The notes under the pieces are model-generated. The model saw only the letters and a list, made by a program, of their open reading frames with translations, was not told the DNA's origin and searched no databases. A DNA stretch of 49,778 bases, from contig NZ_JACJSJ010000060.1 in NCBI RefSeq assembly GCF_014698115.1, positions 1 to 49,778 of the forward strand, read 5' to 3'. How positions within the stretch are numbered: the stretch's first letter is position 1; the number at the start of each line of letters is the position of its first letter. Shown here in pieces: positions 33,037-42,835 of this stretch. Both the position numbers and the translations under genes were made by a program. This DNA comes from Nostoc sp. FACHB-973 (lineage in GTDB: Bacteria > Cyanobacteriota > Cyanobacteriia > Cyanobacteriales > Nostocaceae).

Positions 33037-34782
33037 TTACCTCTCTGTTTCTTCTTCGGTATAACGACGCGGTGTATAAACCCAAACATTACCATCGCTG
33101 CGTTTGATAATTCGGGTTTTTGTGGAACCGACGAGAATAATTGTCCGCATGTCGGCGGTAGTTGGTGCTAACTCCTCAAGTGTTATCACTTTCACAATCT
33201 GTCCTGGTCTGCCGAGATTCCGCCCTAAGACTATTGGTGTATCTGGTGTTCGATGTTGCAACAAAATATTTCTCGCTTCTGCCAGTTGCCAAGTACGGTC
33301 TTTGGAAACAGGATTGTAGAAAGCAATTACGAAATCAGCTTCGGCAGCAGCGGCAATTCGTTGTGCGATCGCCGACCAAGGCTTTAAGATGTCAGAAAGG
33401 GAAATTGCACAAAAATCATGCCCAAGGGGCGCACCAATGGCTGCTGCTGCTGCCTGCATCGCTGAAATGCCTGGTGCAACATGAATGTCAATACTCTCCC
33501 ATTCCGGTTTAGCGTAGCGATCGCATACTTCAAAAACCGCTGTTGCCATTGCATAGATCCCAGGGTCGCCAGATGAAACCACGGCTACATATCGCCCAGA
33601 TGCAGCTAAATCAAGTGCCATCTTTGCCCGTGATTCTTCTTGGCGGTTGTCGGACTCATGTCGTTGCTTACCATCTCCGAGAGAACCGATTAAATCTAAG
33701 TAAGTTTTGTAACCTACCAAATCAGTTGCCGACTTGAGTATTTCCTTGACTTCCCCAGACATCCACTCTTGACCACCGGGACCTGTGCCAATAATCGCTA
33801 ACCTTCCCCGTGGCTGACCTATGGTGTTGGCGTCAATTGGCTGTTGGGCAATGGCGATCGCAATATGACCAGAACTAGATAAAGGAACTGTGCCTGTGGC
33901 GGCGATCGCTGCGGCTTGGGCAGGGCTATAACCTTGTAATATCAGATTTTCTAGCTGATTTGAGGTGAAAAAGCGAACAGGCACTTTCAAGGCGCTAGCT
34001 ACGGCGTGGATAGCAGGATCAACAGCGGCGGTCATGGGTGCAAATATGCCGGCAACTGATGCTCTTGCGAGTGCAGCATCAGCTAGTAGTTGCTGTACTA
34101 AAGCTACTGCTTGGTCTGTATAGCCAATGATGCCATCAATGGCGATCGCTATAGTTGCAGGGTGATAGACAAGGCAGTTGGGCATAGGAGTCACCAAATG
34201 TTCTGTAACCTGAATGGTCAAATCTCCATTTGCATCTACGGGCAGTTTGCTATCACTCAACCAAGGTGCTGCGCCTTCTACCTTGACTTGCGCCCCGGCT
34301 AGCAAATCTGAGATAAATTTTTTCGCCTCCTCTGGGTTCGCTAAATGGTATCCGGGGGGAGGAGACAACAGCGCTGTGCCCAAACGTAAATCCCCTGTGG
34401 TGGTAATTGCAGGTTTGACATCAAGGACTTCAGCAATCCGGCGTGCCAAATCATTTACCCCACCGAGTCCGCCCAAAAGGGGGACAACAGCGCTACCATC
34501 TTCAGCTACAGCTAGCACTGGTGGTTCCTGTTTTTTGTCAGAGAGCATCGGAGCTAGCGTCCTAATCAAAATACCAGCCGCACAAATACCAATTAGCGGC
34601 GTTCCCTGAGCAAATAACTCTCGCAGCGTCTCACCAAAATTCTTGAAGCTGACATCAACCCCAGACGTGCGACCCTCTAAACCGTATAATGTCGTTCCTG
34701 GTAGGACAGTGATTATTTTGCGTGCTAGTGCAACGCTATTTTGACCTAATACTACAATGGCGGGTGCAACGTTCATCATCAT
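33037..34782 (-). CDS. cobJ: CbiG-CobJ fusion, cobalamin ring-contraction enzyme
   Basis: The protein has about 581 residues. The N-terminal ~330 correspond to CbiG (cobalt-precorrin-5A hydrolase): AAGILIRTLAPML and AVVPLLGGLGGVNDLARRIA, then a CbiG C-terminal region (VAGIFAPMTAAVDPAIHAVA, TGTVPL). From about 330 it is CobJ/CbiH, the precorrin-3B C17-methyltransferase, with GRLAIIGTGPGG, VVSSGDPGIYAMATAVFE, HVAPGISAMQAAAA and IAFYNPVSKDRTWQ. Both act in corrin-ring contraction for vitamin B12, and such fusions are common in cyanobacteria. Three consecutive ATGs occur at 34782, 34779 and 34776; the first overlaps the methyltransferase stop (ATGA). No other cob genes or B12 riboswitch were seen here. 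Confidence 0.92.
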   Translation of the reverse strand: MMMNVAPAIVVLGQNSVALARKIITVLPGTTLYGLEGRTSGVDVSFKNFGETLRELFAQGTPLIGICAAGILIRTLAPMLSDKKQEPPVLAVAEDGSAVVPLLGGLGGVNDLARRIAEVLDVKPAITTTGDLRLGTALLSPPPGYHLANPEEAKKFISDLLAGAQVKVEGAAPWLSDSKLPVDANGDLTIQVTEHLVTPMPNCLVYHPATIAIAIDGIIGYTDQAVALVQQLLADAALARASVAGIFAPMTAAVDPAIHAVASALKVPVRFFTSNQLENLILQGYSPAQAAAIAATGTVPLSSSGHIAIAIAQQPIDANTIGQPRGRLAIIGTGPGGQEWMSGEVKEILKSATDLVGYKTYLDLIGSLGDGKQRHESDNRQEESRAKMALDLAASGRYVAVVSSGDPGIYAMATAVFEVCDRYAKPEWESIDIHVAPGISAMQAAAAAIGAPLGHDFCAISLSDILKPWSAIAQRIAAAAEADFVIAFYNPVSKDRTWQLAEARNILLQHRTPDTPIVLGRNLGRPGQIVKVITLEELAPTTADMRTIILVGSTKTRIIKRSDGNVWVYTPRRYTEEETER

Positions 34783-35882
34783 AAAAGTTCTTTTATTATA
34801 GATATCTGGCAAAAGTCGATATCCTTTTGATTTTGCAAAGAGGTCTTTTTCGCATTACCATTAAGCTTTGGATCTACTGGAATCTCTTCACCTCTTAGAT
34901 TGGCTGCAAAAGCAGATTCTTCATAGATTAATCTATCTTCCATTTCTTGTAAGTGATACTCTTCTCGATAAATTTTTGCTTTGCTGCGTTCTGAAGCTTT
35001 ATTTCCTACTTGCACATCAAACTTAAATTTATCAATAGATTGACCAGTTTTTTCAACATAATCGCGTAATGTTTTTAAATTTGGAAAGCAACCATTTTTA
35101 TCTGGATTGCCACTGAGACGACGCAACGCAACTTGATGATATTTTGGTTCAATTTCTGACCCGATAAAATGGCGTTCATGATCTCTCGCAACCACTGCCG
35201 CAGTACCAGATCCCATAAATGGATCTAAAACAATATCATTTTTGTTAGTTGTAGCTAAGATAATTCTAGCTACCAAGTCTTCTGGAAATTGGCAGGGATG
35301 TATAGTTTGTTCTTCATGGTTGTGTTTAACATTCCGAAATAGCCAAATATCACCGGGATTTTTACCTTCTGGATTGCATGAAAGTTCCCCCTTCCGGTTT
35401 CCCCGATAATGTTTCTTATTTTGATATTTTTGGGGAACTCTAATAGGATCTAGATTAAATTTATAGTTATCCGATTTAGTAAACCAAAGAATAGTTTCAT
35501 GTCTACAAGAAAATTTTTTCTGAGCATGAAGGCCATGTTGCCTAGCCCATATAATTCGATTGCGAGGAATTAATCTGCATGACTCTAAAATTGGAAAAAA
35601 GCGAATATCCAGAGGAATCAGCATTCCTCGGTCTGAAAAAGCACCAACTTGCCAAAATAGCGAACCTGTATTTTTGAGAACCCGGCTACATTCAAGCAGA
35701 ACGGCTGTTTGTTCTTTCAAATAAATCTCAAGAGCCTGCCTTGATTCGTATTCTTTACCTAGATTATAAGGTGGAGAGGATACAACTAAGTCAACACATT
35801 GGTCTGGCAGATTACTCAGCAGTTGTAAGCTATTTCCTAAGAGAATCTGGTCTAAGGGTAGATTCTCTCTATTAGTCTTCAT
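34779..35882 (-). CDS. beta-class DNA methyltransferase (N4-cytosine or N6-adenine), orphan
   Basis: The protein has 367 residues. The catalytic motif SSPPYNLGKEY (motif IV, about 35-45) comes before the SAM-binding motif VLDPFMGSGTAAVVARDHE (motif I, about 212-230), the order of the beta class. SPPY rather than DPPY is usual for N4-cytosine enzymes but also occurs in some N6-adenine ones. The last ~110 residues (IDKFKFDVQVGNKASERSK and on) form a charged extension that may recognise DNA. No restriction endonuclease is visible nearby, so it looks solitary. The ribosome site aaggtagg precedes the ATG. It overlaps the cobJ fusion by four bases, an unexpected coupling. Confidence 0.9.
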   Translation of the reverse strand: MKTNRENLPLDQILLGNSLQLLSNLPDQCVDLVVSSPPYNLGKEYESRQALEIYLKEQTAVLLECSRVLKNTGSLFWQVGAFSDRGMLIPLDIRFFPILESCRLIPRNRIIWARQHGLHAQKKFSCRHETILWFTKSDNYKFNLDPIRVPQKYQNKKHYRGNRKGELSCNPEGKNPGDIWLFRNVKHNHEEQTIHPCQFPEDLVARIILATTNKNDIVLDPFMGSGTAAVVARDHERHFIGSEIEPKYHQVALRRLSGNPDKNGCFPNLKTLRDYVEKTGQSIDKFKFDVQVGNKASERSKAKIYREEYHLQEMEDRLIYEESAFAANLRGEEIPVDPKLNGNAKKTSLQNQKDIDFCQISIIKELL

Positions 35883-36103
35883 TACAATACCTACCTTGCA
35901 AGTAATACTAGAATTTTGTGAATATAACCTAAAATAGGTTATAAGACCATTGTTGATAAAAATATCAATAGTAAGTAGAGTAGAATAGCATACTTACTTT
36001 AACGATCTACCTTGCTGTCGTAGACATACCTAAAGGTTATGGAGAGGCGATCGCATTTTTGAGAAAGGGCGATTGCTTGTTAAATTGGATACTGCGAATT
36101 GGA

Positions 36104-36201
36104 AATTAGGGATTGGGGAGTGAAAAGTAGAAAGTAAAGATTCTTTTGGCTTTTTACTTTTTACTTTTCCATGCCCCATACCCAATGCCCAATCCCTAAT
36201 T
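36104..36201. terminator. inverted repeat at the 3' end of the small acidic-protein gene
   Basis: aattagggattggg (36104-36117) is repeated in exact reverse complement at 36188-36201, touching the stop codon of the next gene. Within it are facing aaagtagaaagtaaa / tttttactttttactttt tracts. A large hairpin is likely in the 3' transcript end. Confidence 0.65.
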
Positions 36202-36590
36202 CAATTAGCTTTACGCTCTTTGAGTACTTGATCTAACAGGTTTCTTGCAGGTTGCGCTTTAGCCAACGCTGCTTGATGGTCACTATGAGCGCGAACAAGG
36301 CGAAAAAGACTGCTCACACCTGTTTTGAGTTGCTCAAGTTCTTCACCACTAACTAATTCTCCATCGAGCATCCGCCCAATCAAGGGTTTGATGTCGCCCA
36401 CTTCTTGGCGGACTTTTTGGAGCTTTTCTACGGAACTCAGTAAGCTTTTTAGGGAGTTCAAGATATCATCAATATCCTGGCCACCTTCCACTGATTCAAC
36501 TTCTTCTTCAATTGTTACTGTATCTTCGTCTGAAATTGTAGCCAATTCCTGTGCAGAAGTTTCACTTTTAATCCCGTTTGACCGTGCCAT
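36201..36590 (-). CDS. small acidic coiled-coil protein, unknown function
   Basis: The 129-residue protein has an acidic N-terminal third (SDEDTVTIEEEVESVEGG) followed by helical, heptad-like sequence (ILNSLKSLLSSVEKLQKVRQ...), with a basic end. There is no membrane segment, cysteine or known catalytic motif. The ATG at 36590 is chosen because GAGG lies eight bases upstream; the frame also contains a TTG one codon earlier. Such small helical proteins are often structural or adaptor proteins, but I do not recognise this one. It sits alone between the DNA methyltransferase and a transposon relic. Confidence 0.7.
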   Translation of the reverse strand: MARSNGIKSETSAQELATISDEDTVTIEEEVESVEGGQDIDDILNSLKSLLSSVEKLQKVRQEVGDIKPLIGRMLDGELVSGEELEQLKTGVSSLFRLVRAHSDHQAALAKAQPARNLLDQVLKERKAN

Positions 36591-36758
36591 CAACGTTTCC
36601 TCAAGGAATTTTTCTTAGTCTATCGCTTATTCCAAGTTTCTCAAGATAATAAAGAGGGAGAACGCACAACAGACAGGTATGGGGTTAATCTAAAATCTAA
36701 AATCTAAAATTGTTTGACCAAAAGAATGGGATTCAAGCCTCGCCCTAGAAGGGCTTGT

Positions 36759-37488
36759 CATTACCAACATCTTTTAAACTGACTGGGTAATAAAATCAGC
36801 AGCCCAACACATATCCTGTAATCGCAACCAGCCTCGCCATAAGGTCTGCCAACCAGGTAGACCATCGGATTTGCGGCCAAGAAAACCACCCAAACGAGCG
36901 ATCGCTAAAAAGAATTCACCCAGAGTCAACTCACAATTTGTCATTGTCCTTTTTTTGACTACGCAGCCAAGGTATTTGTCCTGCCAATCCCAAAATTTGT
37001 GGATTCAGAGGTATCGGTACTACTGCTAAAACTTGTGTGTAGCATCATTCCTCAACATGAAGCCATCTCCAATATGCCCTAATCCCAAAACTAACCGATG
37101 ATGAGTGTAATCTAGTTCTGTTGTGTCTTGGATGAATAAAATAACATTGGATTTTATTTCAGTCGCGCTTTGTTTCGTCTGCGTGATGTGAGGTTGAATT
37201 AATGCGTTATGAGTTACATCGTCTTGGGCAAATAATCGGTACGTAGCACGAATTTCATTCCAGCCTTGCATCATATCTGGTAAACTCCCTTGCGGGTTGG
37301 CAGCTATGGCTGCACCGATAGCGTAGGCGTAGCCCGTCGTAGACATCGCTCTTTGTGTACGACGAGTATCCCCTAATTCGCCATCTCCCCATTGCTCAAC
37401 TGCCCAAGCATTGAGGTCTGTGAAATTTTTCAACTTCATACTCTGACTCTATTACATCCCTACCTCACTTTAAAAGATGTTGGTAATG
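36759..37488 (-). mobile_element. internally deleted IS4-type insertion sequence (730 bp)
   Basis: The ends are perfect 20-base inverted repeats: cattaccaacatcttttaaa at 36759-36778 and its exact complement at 37469-37488. Between them is a truncated, frameshifted IS4/Tn5-like transposase. No clear target-site duplication was recognised next to the ends. With intact ends and a shortened interior, it could still be moved by a full-length relative elsewhere in the genome. Confidence 0.85.
36774..37439 (-). pseudogene. IS4-family (Tn5-like) transposase, deleted and frameshifted
   Basis: The N-terminal 137 residues are in good order. WAVEQWGDGELGDTRRTQRAM and the GSLPDMMQGWNEIRATYRLF region are the Tn5-type DNA-binding domain, and ILFIQDTTELDYT carries the first catalytic Asp. 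After HIGDGFMLRN the frame breaks. A +1/-1 frame continues with VLAVVPIPLNPQILGLAGQI, then a return to the first frame gives the C-terminal GGFLGRKSDGLPGWQTLW and WLRLQDM block. The central catalytic part between them is missing. It is not functional. Confidence 0.85.
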
Positions 37489-37702
37489 AGAAGGTCTTAA
37501 ACCCCTGGTTTCATTCACCAGTCGCACAAAAAACATTGCTGAATTCTGGCTCCTGACTTCTGAATTCTGTTTCGATAAAATTTGGCGAAGGCTCACAAAC
37601 AAGTGGTATCACTCTACAGCCTCTCTATCTTCAATAGTGTAAATGTCAGTTTCATCATACAAAAAATCAAAACAATAAGTACTCAACCGATCGCGATATT
37701 AT

Positions 37703-40700
37703 TTACTCCATCTGCAAGCTAATATCAATAATTTCATCGAAGCAGAAGTTACGAACTAAATTTGCTAGTTCTGCTGCTAAGTGAGACTGAGTTGGCTCAA
37801 TTTGCTCAATTAGTTGGAAAATTCGCTCGGCATCGACTTCAATGGCTGCTTGATTTAATTCTGCTATCCATTGAACAGGCATAACCTGAATTGCACAGTG
37901 AAGATCCAAAATGGGAGATTGAACATTATCTGGCTTTTTATATGTGGCATTTTCACTGCTTTCTTCTGCATAGATATAATGCACCTGCAAGTATTCAGCC
38001 ATTTTTTCAAAAATCACTTGTTCCCGGAATGGCTTACGAACTAAGTCGTCACAACCTGCGGCTAAGATACTTGCTTGTTGTTCTTCAAAAGCACTGGCAG
38101 TTAGGGCAATAATAACGGTACTATGATTGACATCTGTATTTCTTTCTCTGGCTCTAATTTCTTTAGTTGCATCATAGCCGTTCATCACAGGCATCCGCAT
38201 ATCCATCCAAATGAGGTGGGGTTGCCAATTTTGCCAAATTGCGATCGCTTGTTGTCCATTATTAGCTGTTTTGGTATTAAAACCAACACTTCCCAGCAGT
38301 TGCACAATTAAATCGCAGTTTTCTTTGCGGTCATCTACTACCAGAATCCGATAATCTGGTTGGTTGGCTGCCAGTTTAATTACGCGCCCTTTACTTAACT
38401 TGGGTGTAGCTTTTAACGCTGCTACTAAATTCACTTGGATGTCAAAGCTAAAAGTAGATCCTTGCCCAGGGCTGCTGGTAATGTGGATGTCGCCCCCCAA
38501 CAATCGCACAAACTGGCGGCTAATTGTTAATCCTAGCCCAGTTCCCTCCTTAGTTTGGATACCGCTTGTTGTCTGCACAAAAGGCTGAAACAAGTTATTC
38601 ATTTCTTCTGGTGCTATTCCCCGCCCAGTGTCTTCAATTTCAAAGATTAGGGATTGGGGAGTGGGGAGTGGGGAGTGGGGAGTGGGGGGAGTGTGGGGAG
38701 TGTGGGGAGAAAGAGAATTTATACTTCCTCCTCCCTCATCCCCCTCATCCCCCAACCTCACCCGCAACGTTACCCCGCCAGTTTGAGTAAACTTGACGGC
38801 GTTACCCAAAAGGTTAATTAGGACTTGGCGGAGTTTACCTGCATCTGTTTGGATGTAGCGGGGGAGATTGGGGGACATTTCAAAGTTGAGGAATAGTTGC
38901 TTTGCTTGTGTCCGCACCTGGAACATTTCTTGTAATGTTTGCAACAAAAAATAAAGGTCGAAGTCTTCGGGGTTGAAAATGATTTGTCCGGCTTCAATTT
39001 TGGACATTTCCAAGACATCGTTAATCAGGTTTAATAAGTGTTCTCCACTACGGTTAATGGTAGCTAAAGATTCACGCTGATTAGAGTTGAGGCTGGTGTC
39101 TCGTTCCATTAATTGGGAAAAACCGAGAATCGCATTTAAAGGGGTGCGGAGTTCGTGACTCATGTTGGCCAAAAAAGCACTTTTGGCTCGGTTGGCAGTT
39201 TCGGCTGCTTCTTTGGCAACTCTCAGGGCTTCTTCTGCTTGATATCTGGCTCGACCGATCGCTATTATTTCCCCTACGAGTTTGAATAAATTAATATCTT
39301 CTTGGTTCCAGGTTTTGGTATGATGAATCATTGCCGCACCAACAAACCCGACGACTCTGCCAGCATGAAGCATGGGCACAGCGAGTAAAGATTGAAAGGA
39401 CATACTTTCAAACAATTGTCGCTCAGGTAGATGGGGGGGTAGTTCTTCCACACGAGAGATTTGGCGATGTCTACCACGGAGAATCGGCTCGTAGAAATAG
39501 GGGAAAACTTCCACAGGCGAACCTCTGGCAATATCAATTAATGGCGGAACATCTTCACCGCACCATTCATGGATGAGATTAAATTCTTGTTGATCGTTGG
39601 AACATTCAAATATACAACTGTGTTCAACATCAATAAATTGAGCGATCGCTCGCAGTGTAAAATTAATTGCTGTTTCTAAATCTTGGTCGATAAATTGCCG
39701 AGATATGCTACTGATTAAACTTTCTGCTTGAGTACGACGTTGCAGGGCTGCTTCTGCTAATTTGCGATCGCTAATATCACGAGCTACGCCAACAATCTGA
39801 TAGTTACCCTGGGCATCTTGTGTGCGGACTGCATTAGAAGTTAGCCAAACCCAGCCTTTAGTTCGATGTTTGGCGCGGTATTCAGTATCGGAAATTCCCT
39901 CGCCTGTTGCGAGGATAGTTTGGGCTACTTCTAGACATTTTGGCACATCATCAGGATGAGTAAACAATGCCAAGGAATTACCCTCCATTTCGCTGGGGGC
40001 AAATCCGGTAGTCTTTAAAATATTTGGGGAAATATAGTTGAAAACACCATCAGGAGTGACAACAAAAAGCACGTCATTGACTTTTTCAACGATAGTGCGA
40101 AACTTTAACTCGCTTTGCTGGAGTGCGGCTTCCGCTTGTTTGCGTTCGCGCAGCGCGGCTTGCCGTTCGCTAATATCTGTAAATACGCAATCGAGACAAG
40201 ATTCTTCGGAGTTGAGGCGCAGTGACAACAATAGCCAAACCAAAGAACCATCCAGGCGATGCATTGCGACTTCAAAGTTGCAGACTTCGCCGTACTCTTC
40301 TACCTGTTTTAAAATCGATGCCCGTTCGCTGGGATTTACATATAAATCCGTGATAAAATACTTGGCAATTAAGTCAGAAGCATAGGCAAAACCCAGGATA
40401 TTTGCACCGCGATCGTTAGCATCAAGAATTAAGCCATCTTCGGGACGAGTGCGAAAAATCCCCACTTGGGAATTCTCAAAGATGTTGCGGTACTTCATTT
40501 CACTACGACGCAAAGCTTCTTCTGCTTGCTTGCGTTCTGTGATGTCGCGTCCCACACCTGCGATCGCAATTTCACCACTAGAAGTATTAATTGTTGAAGT
40601 ATTAAAATTAAACCATCGCCAGCTACCATCTTGGTGTCGCAATCGCAGTTCAATATTAGTTAGCTTTTCCCCAGTCATCGCCCTTTGTAAGGCGGCGGCG

Positions 40701-42835
40701 CTAGTTGGTAAATCTTCCGGGTTGGTAAACTCTACCACAGAATGACCTTCGATTTCCTGCAAGCTGTAACCCATAATTGCCGTGACATTCGGCGAGTGAT
40801 AAGTAAAAATTCCCTCTGGCGACAGGACAAATATCAAATCATTGGCATTTTCCACGATGCTGCGGAATTTTAACTCACTTTCTTGCAGGGCTGCTTGGGC
40901 GCGTTTGCGTTCTGTGGCATCGGTGCCCACTGAAAGAATCTCGATTAAGTTTCCTTGTTCATCTAAAATGGGTTTATTCGCCCAGACTATCCAAACGCGA
41001 TCGCCATTTTTGCACAAATTCTCGTTTTCGTTAAATAGATAGTTTTCTGGGTACAGGCAAATATCCACCATTAACGCTTGCAAATCGCGTCCAGAAGTTT
41101 CGGTTTCTGGAACAATTGTACCGACTACATTGCGTCCTGTAATTTCATCTACATCGAAACCAAACAGCCTTTGACCGTAGTCATTTAAAAATATAATGTC
41201 ACCATTGCTATCCCAACGCAGAATGATGCAGTTGGCTGTTTGCACCAAATCACGATATTGTGCTTCCCTTTGGCGTAAGGCTTCCTGGGTGCGTTTGCGA
41301 GCAGTTATATCCCGCACAATTGCCAAAATATGACGCTTGCCATTATAAATGCAAGTCGTTCCTTTGACTTCCACATCGATTAAAGTGCCATCTTTGCAGA
41401 TATCAACTGCTTGTCCATCAAATTGCTCGCCAGCTCGTGTTTTCTCTACAAACTCATGGAAAACAGAATGTGAATCTGGGTGAATATAAACAGATGGATG
41501 CAAAGCCATAAATTCTTCGTAGGTATAACCGTGCATCTGGCAAGCAGCAGGATTAATCTCGGCAACTGTTTCAGTTTCTATTTCAGTAATAAATAGTCCA
41601 TCATTGATAGCTTCAAAAATACTGCGGTATTGCAACTCACTTTGTCGCAGTGCTTCTTCAGATCTTTGGCGTTGAGTAACATCGCGGAAACTCCAGACTC
41701 TACCAATAATTTGTTCGCCGATGCGTTGAGGACAGGAGTAACGCTCAAATATTCTGCCATCCCGCAGTTCTAAGGAATCGTAACTAACTACTTCCGGGTT
41801 TTGGTATAATTCTCGAACGCGTTGTAAAAATCCATCGGGGTCTTTTAGTTGGTTTGCCAGATGCGCTAGCCGTCGGGGATGATCTGGTTCTGTCAAAAGT
41901 TCTGGTGGAATTGACCACATTTCTAAGAACTTTTGATTGAAACTAGTTATATTACTAGAAGTATTGACTACTAAGATACCATCTTGAATTGATTCAAAGA
42001 TAGCATTTAACAAAGATAAAGAATTTTCTAGAGCTATTTGGGTTTTTTTGCGGTCTGTAATATCGCGCCCCAAAACAAGTATTGCCTTGCGTCTACCATC
42101 CTGGTGAAACAGAGGAGCTTTAATCATATCTAAACTGCTCATTGTTCCATCAGGTCGCGGTATAATTTCTTCTACCCGATGCACAGATCCAAACTGCCAA
42201 GATTGTTCATCTGTTTTGCTGCAATAAAGCAAAGCATCGTGATAAAAATCGCTAAATTCTGCGAGTTCTGAGTCAGTTTTGCCTCGATAATCAACGTCTT
42301 GTAGTTCTAAAAATTCGAGGTTAGCTTGGTTTGACAGCAACCATTTTCCCTCGCCGTCTTTTAAACAAATGATATCCGGTGTAGCGTTAATTAATGTCTG
42401 CAACCGCTCCTCAATCTCTTGCAAAGATTCTTGAGCTTGTTTTGTTTCAGTGATATCTCGAATTACCAGTATTGCACAGCGATCGCCACTCAATCCGATG
42501 CAGCTACCAGAAATTTGTAATGTTAAAGTGCGATCGTCCTGCTGCAACTGATAATTTGTTGTTTCATACTCCCCATTCAGTAGCCGCACATGTGGATAGC
42601 GGGGTAAAGCAACTAACTTTCCAGCCTGGGTTAAGGGTAGCAAATCAGTGAACCTCAAGCCGCAGAGACTACCGTGGGCTTGGTTAACCAGAAATGCAAA
42701 ACTAGAATTGCACCATTGAATGAGTTGGTCTTCTCCTACCCAGACTACAGCATCAGCGATCGCATCCAGTGTGACTTGCATCTTGTTCAACGTGGTTTGC
42801 AATTGCTCTACCTGCTCTAGCTGTTGTCTACTCAT
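37703..42835 (-). CDS. giant cytosolic hybrid histidine kinase with eight PAS domains
   Basis: The kinase has 1710 residues, counting from the ATG at 42835 with GGGGAG eight bases upstream. Eight PAS or PAS-PAC units run in series (about 15-125, 140-262, 265-385, 395-515, 520-645, 650-770, 775-895 and 905-1030). GAF (1035-1205) and a coiled coil follow, then HisKA with SHELRTPLNAILGFSQLM (about 1225-1290), HATPase_c (about 1335-1500, LLGNAVKFTQTGG, DTGRGIAPEE) and a receiver (about 1515-1640, IWMDMRMPVMNG). The ~70-residue tail (QVMPVQWIAELNQAAIEVD...) resembles the C-terminal helix domain of similar cyanobacterial kinases. No membrane helix or LOV cysteine is present. A heptamer insert lies in the ATPase domain (38646-38760). 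Ligands and partners are unknown. Confidence 0.93.
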   Translation of the reverse strand: MSRQQLEQVEQLQTTLNKMQVTLDAIADAVVWVGEDQLIQWCNSSFAFLVNQAHGSLCGLRFTDLLPLTQAGKLVALPRYPHVRLLNGEYETTNYQLQQDDRTLTLQISGSCIGLSGDRCAILVIRDITETKQAQESLQEIEERLQTLINATPDIICLKDGEGKWLLSNQANLEFLELQDVDYRGKTDSELAEFSDFYHDALLYCSKTDEQSWQFGSVHRVEEIIPRPDGTMSSLDMIKAPLFHQDGRRKAILVLGRDITDRKKTQIALENSLSLLNAIFESIQDGILVVNTSSNITSFNQKFLEMWSIPPELLTEPDHPRRLAHLANQLKDPDGFLQRVRELYQNPEVVSYDSLELRDGRIFERYSCPQRIGEQIIGRVWSFRDVTQRQRSEEALRQSELQYRSIFEAINDGLFITEIETETVAEINPAACQMHGYTYEEFMALHPSVYIHPDSHSVFHEFVEKTRAGEQFDGQAVDICKDGTLIDVEVKGTTCIYNGKRHILAIVRDITARKRTQEALRQREAQYRDLVQTANCIILRWDSNGDIIFLNDYGQRLFGFDVDEITGRNVVGTIVPETETSGRDLQALMVDICLYPENYLFNENENLCKNGDRVWIVWANKPILDEQGNLIEILSVGTDATERKRAQAALQESELKFRSIVENANDLIFVLSPEGIFTYHSPNVTAIMGYSLQEIEGHSVVEFTNPEDLPTSAAALQRAMTGEKLTNIELRLRHQDGSWRWFNFNTSTINTSSGEIAIAGVGRDITERKQAEEALRRSEMKYRNIFENSQVGIFRTRPEDGLILDANDRGANILGFAYASDLIAKYFITDLYVNPSERASILKQVEEYGEVCNFEVAMHRLDGSLVWLLLSLRLNSEESCLDCVFTDISERQAALRERKQAEAALQQSELKFRTIVEKVNDVLFVVTPDGVFNYISPNILKTTGFAPSEMEGNSLALFTHPDDVPKCLEVAQTILATGEGISDTEYRAKHRTKGWVWLTSNAVRTQDAQGNYQIVGVARDISDRKLAEAALQRRTQAESLISSISRQFIDQDLETAINFTLRAIAQFIDVEHSCIFECSNDQQEFNLIHEWCGEDVPPLIDIARGSPVEVFPYFYEPILRGRHRQISRVEELPPHLPERQLFESMSFQSLLAVPMLHAGRVVGFVGAAMIHHTKTWNQEDINLFKLVGEIIAIGRARYQAEEALRVAKEAAETANRAKSAFLANMSHELRTPLNAILGFSQLMERDTSLNSNQRESLATINRSGEHLLNLINDVLEMSKIEAGQIIFNPEDFDLYFLLQTLQEMFQVRTQAKQLFLNFEMSPNLPRYIQTDAGKLRQVLINLLGNAVKFTQTGGVTLRVRLGDEGDEGGGSINSLSPHTPHTPPTPHSPLPTPQSLIFEIEDTGRGIAPEEMNNLFQPFVQTTSGIQTKEGTGLGLTISRQFVRLLGGDIHITSSPGQGSTFSFDIQVNLVAALKATPKLSKGRVIKLAANQPDYRILVVDDRKENCDLIVQLLGSVGFNTKTANNGQQAIAIWQNWQPHLIWMDMRMPVMNGYDATKEIRARERNTDVNHSTVIIALTASAFEEQQASILAAGCDDLVRKPFREQVIFEKMAEYLQVHYIYAEESSENATYKKPDNVQSPILDLHCAIQVMPVQWIAELNQAAIEVDAERIFQLIEQIEPTQSHLAAELANLVRNFCFDEIIDISLQME
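38646..38760 (-). repeat. in-frame ggggagt repeat inside kinase gene
   Basis: Tandem ggggagt heptamers (38651-38712 on the plus strand) and a cctcatccc nonamer tract (about 38728-38756) are read in frame on the minus strand. They give GDEGDEGGG and a Pro/His/Thr/Ser run (HTPHTPPTPHSPLPTP). The insert lies between the N-box and DTGRGI box of HATPase_c, at residues about 1358-1397. It is the same loop that carries the insert in the LOV kinase. Confidence 0.9.

Noticed and set aside
34770..35960. Cobalamin riboswitch upstream of the cobJ fusion
   Set aside because: The gene start overlaps the methyltransferase gene, leaving no leader. No B12-box-like sequence was recognised upstream of 35882 either.
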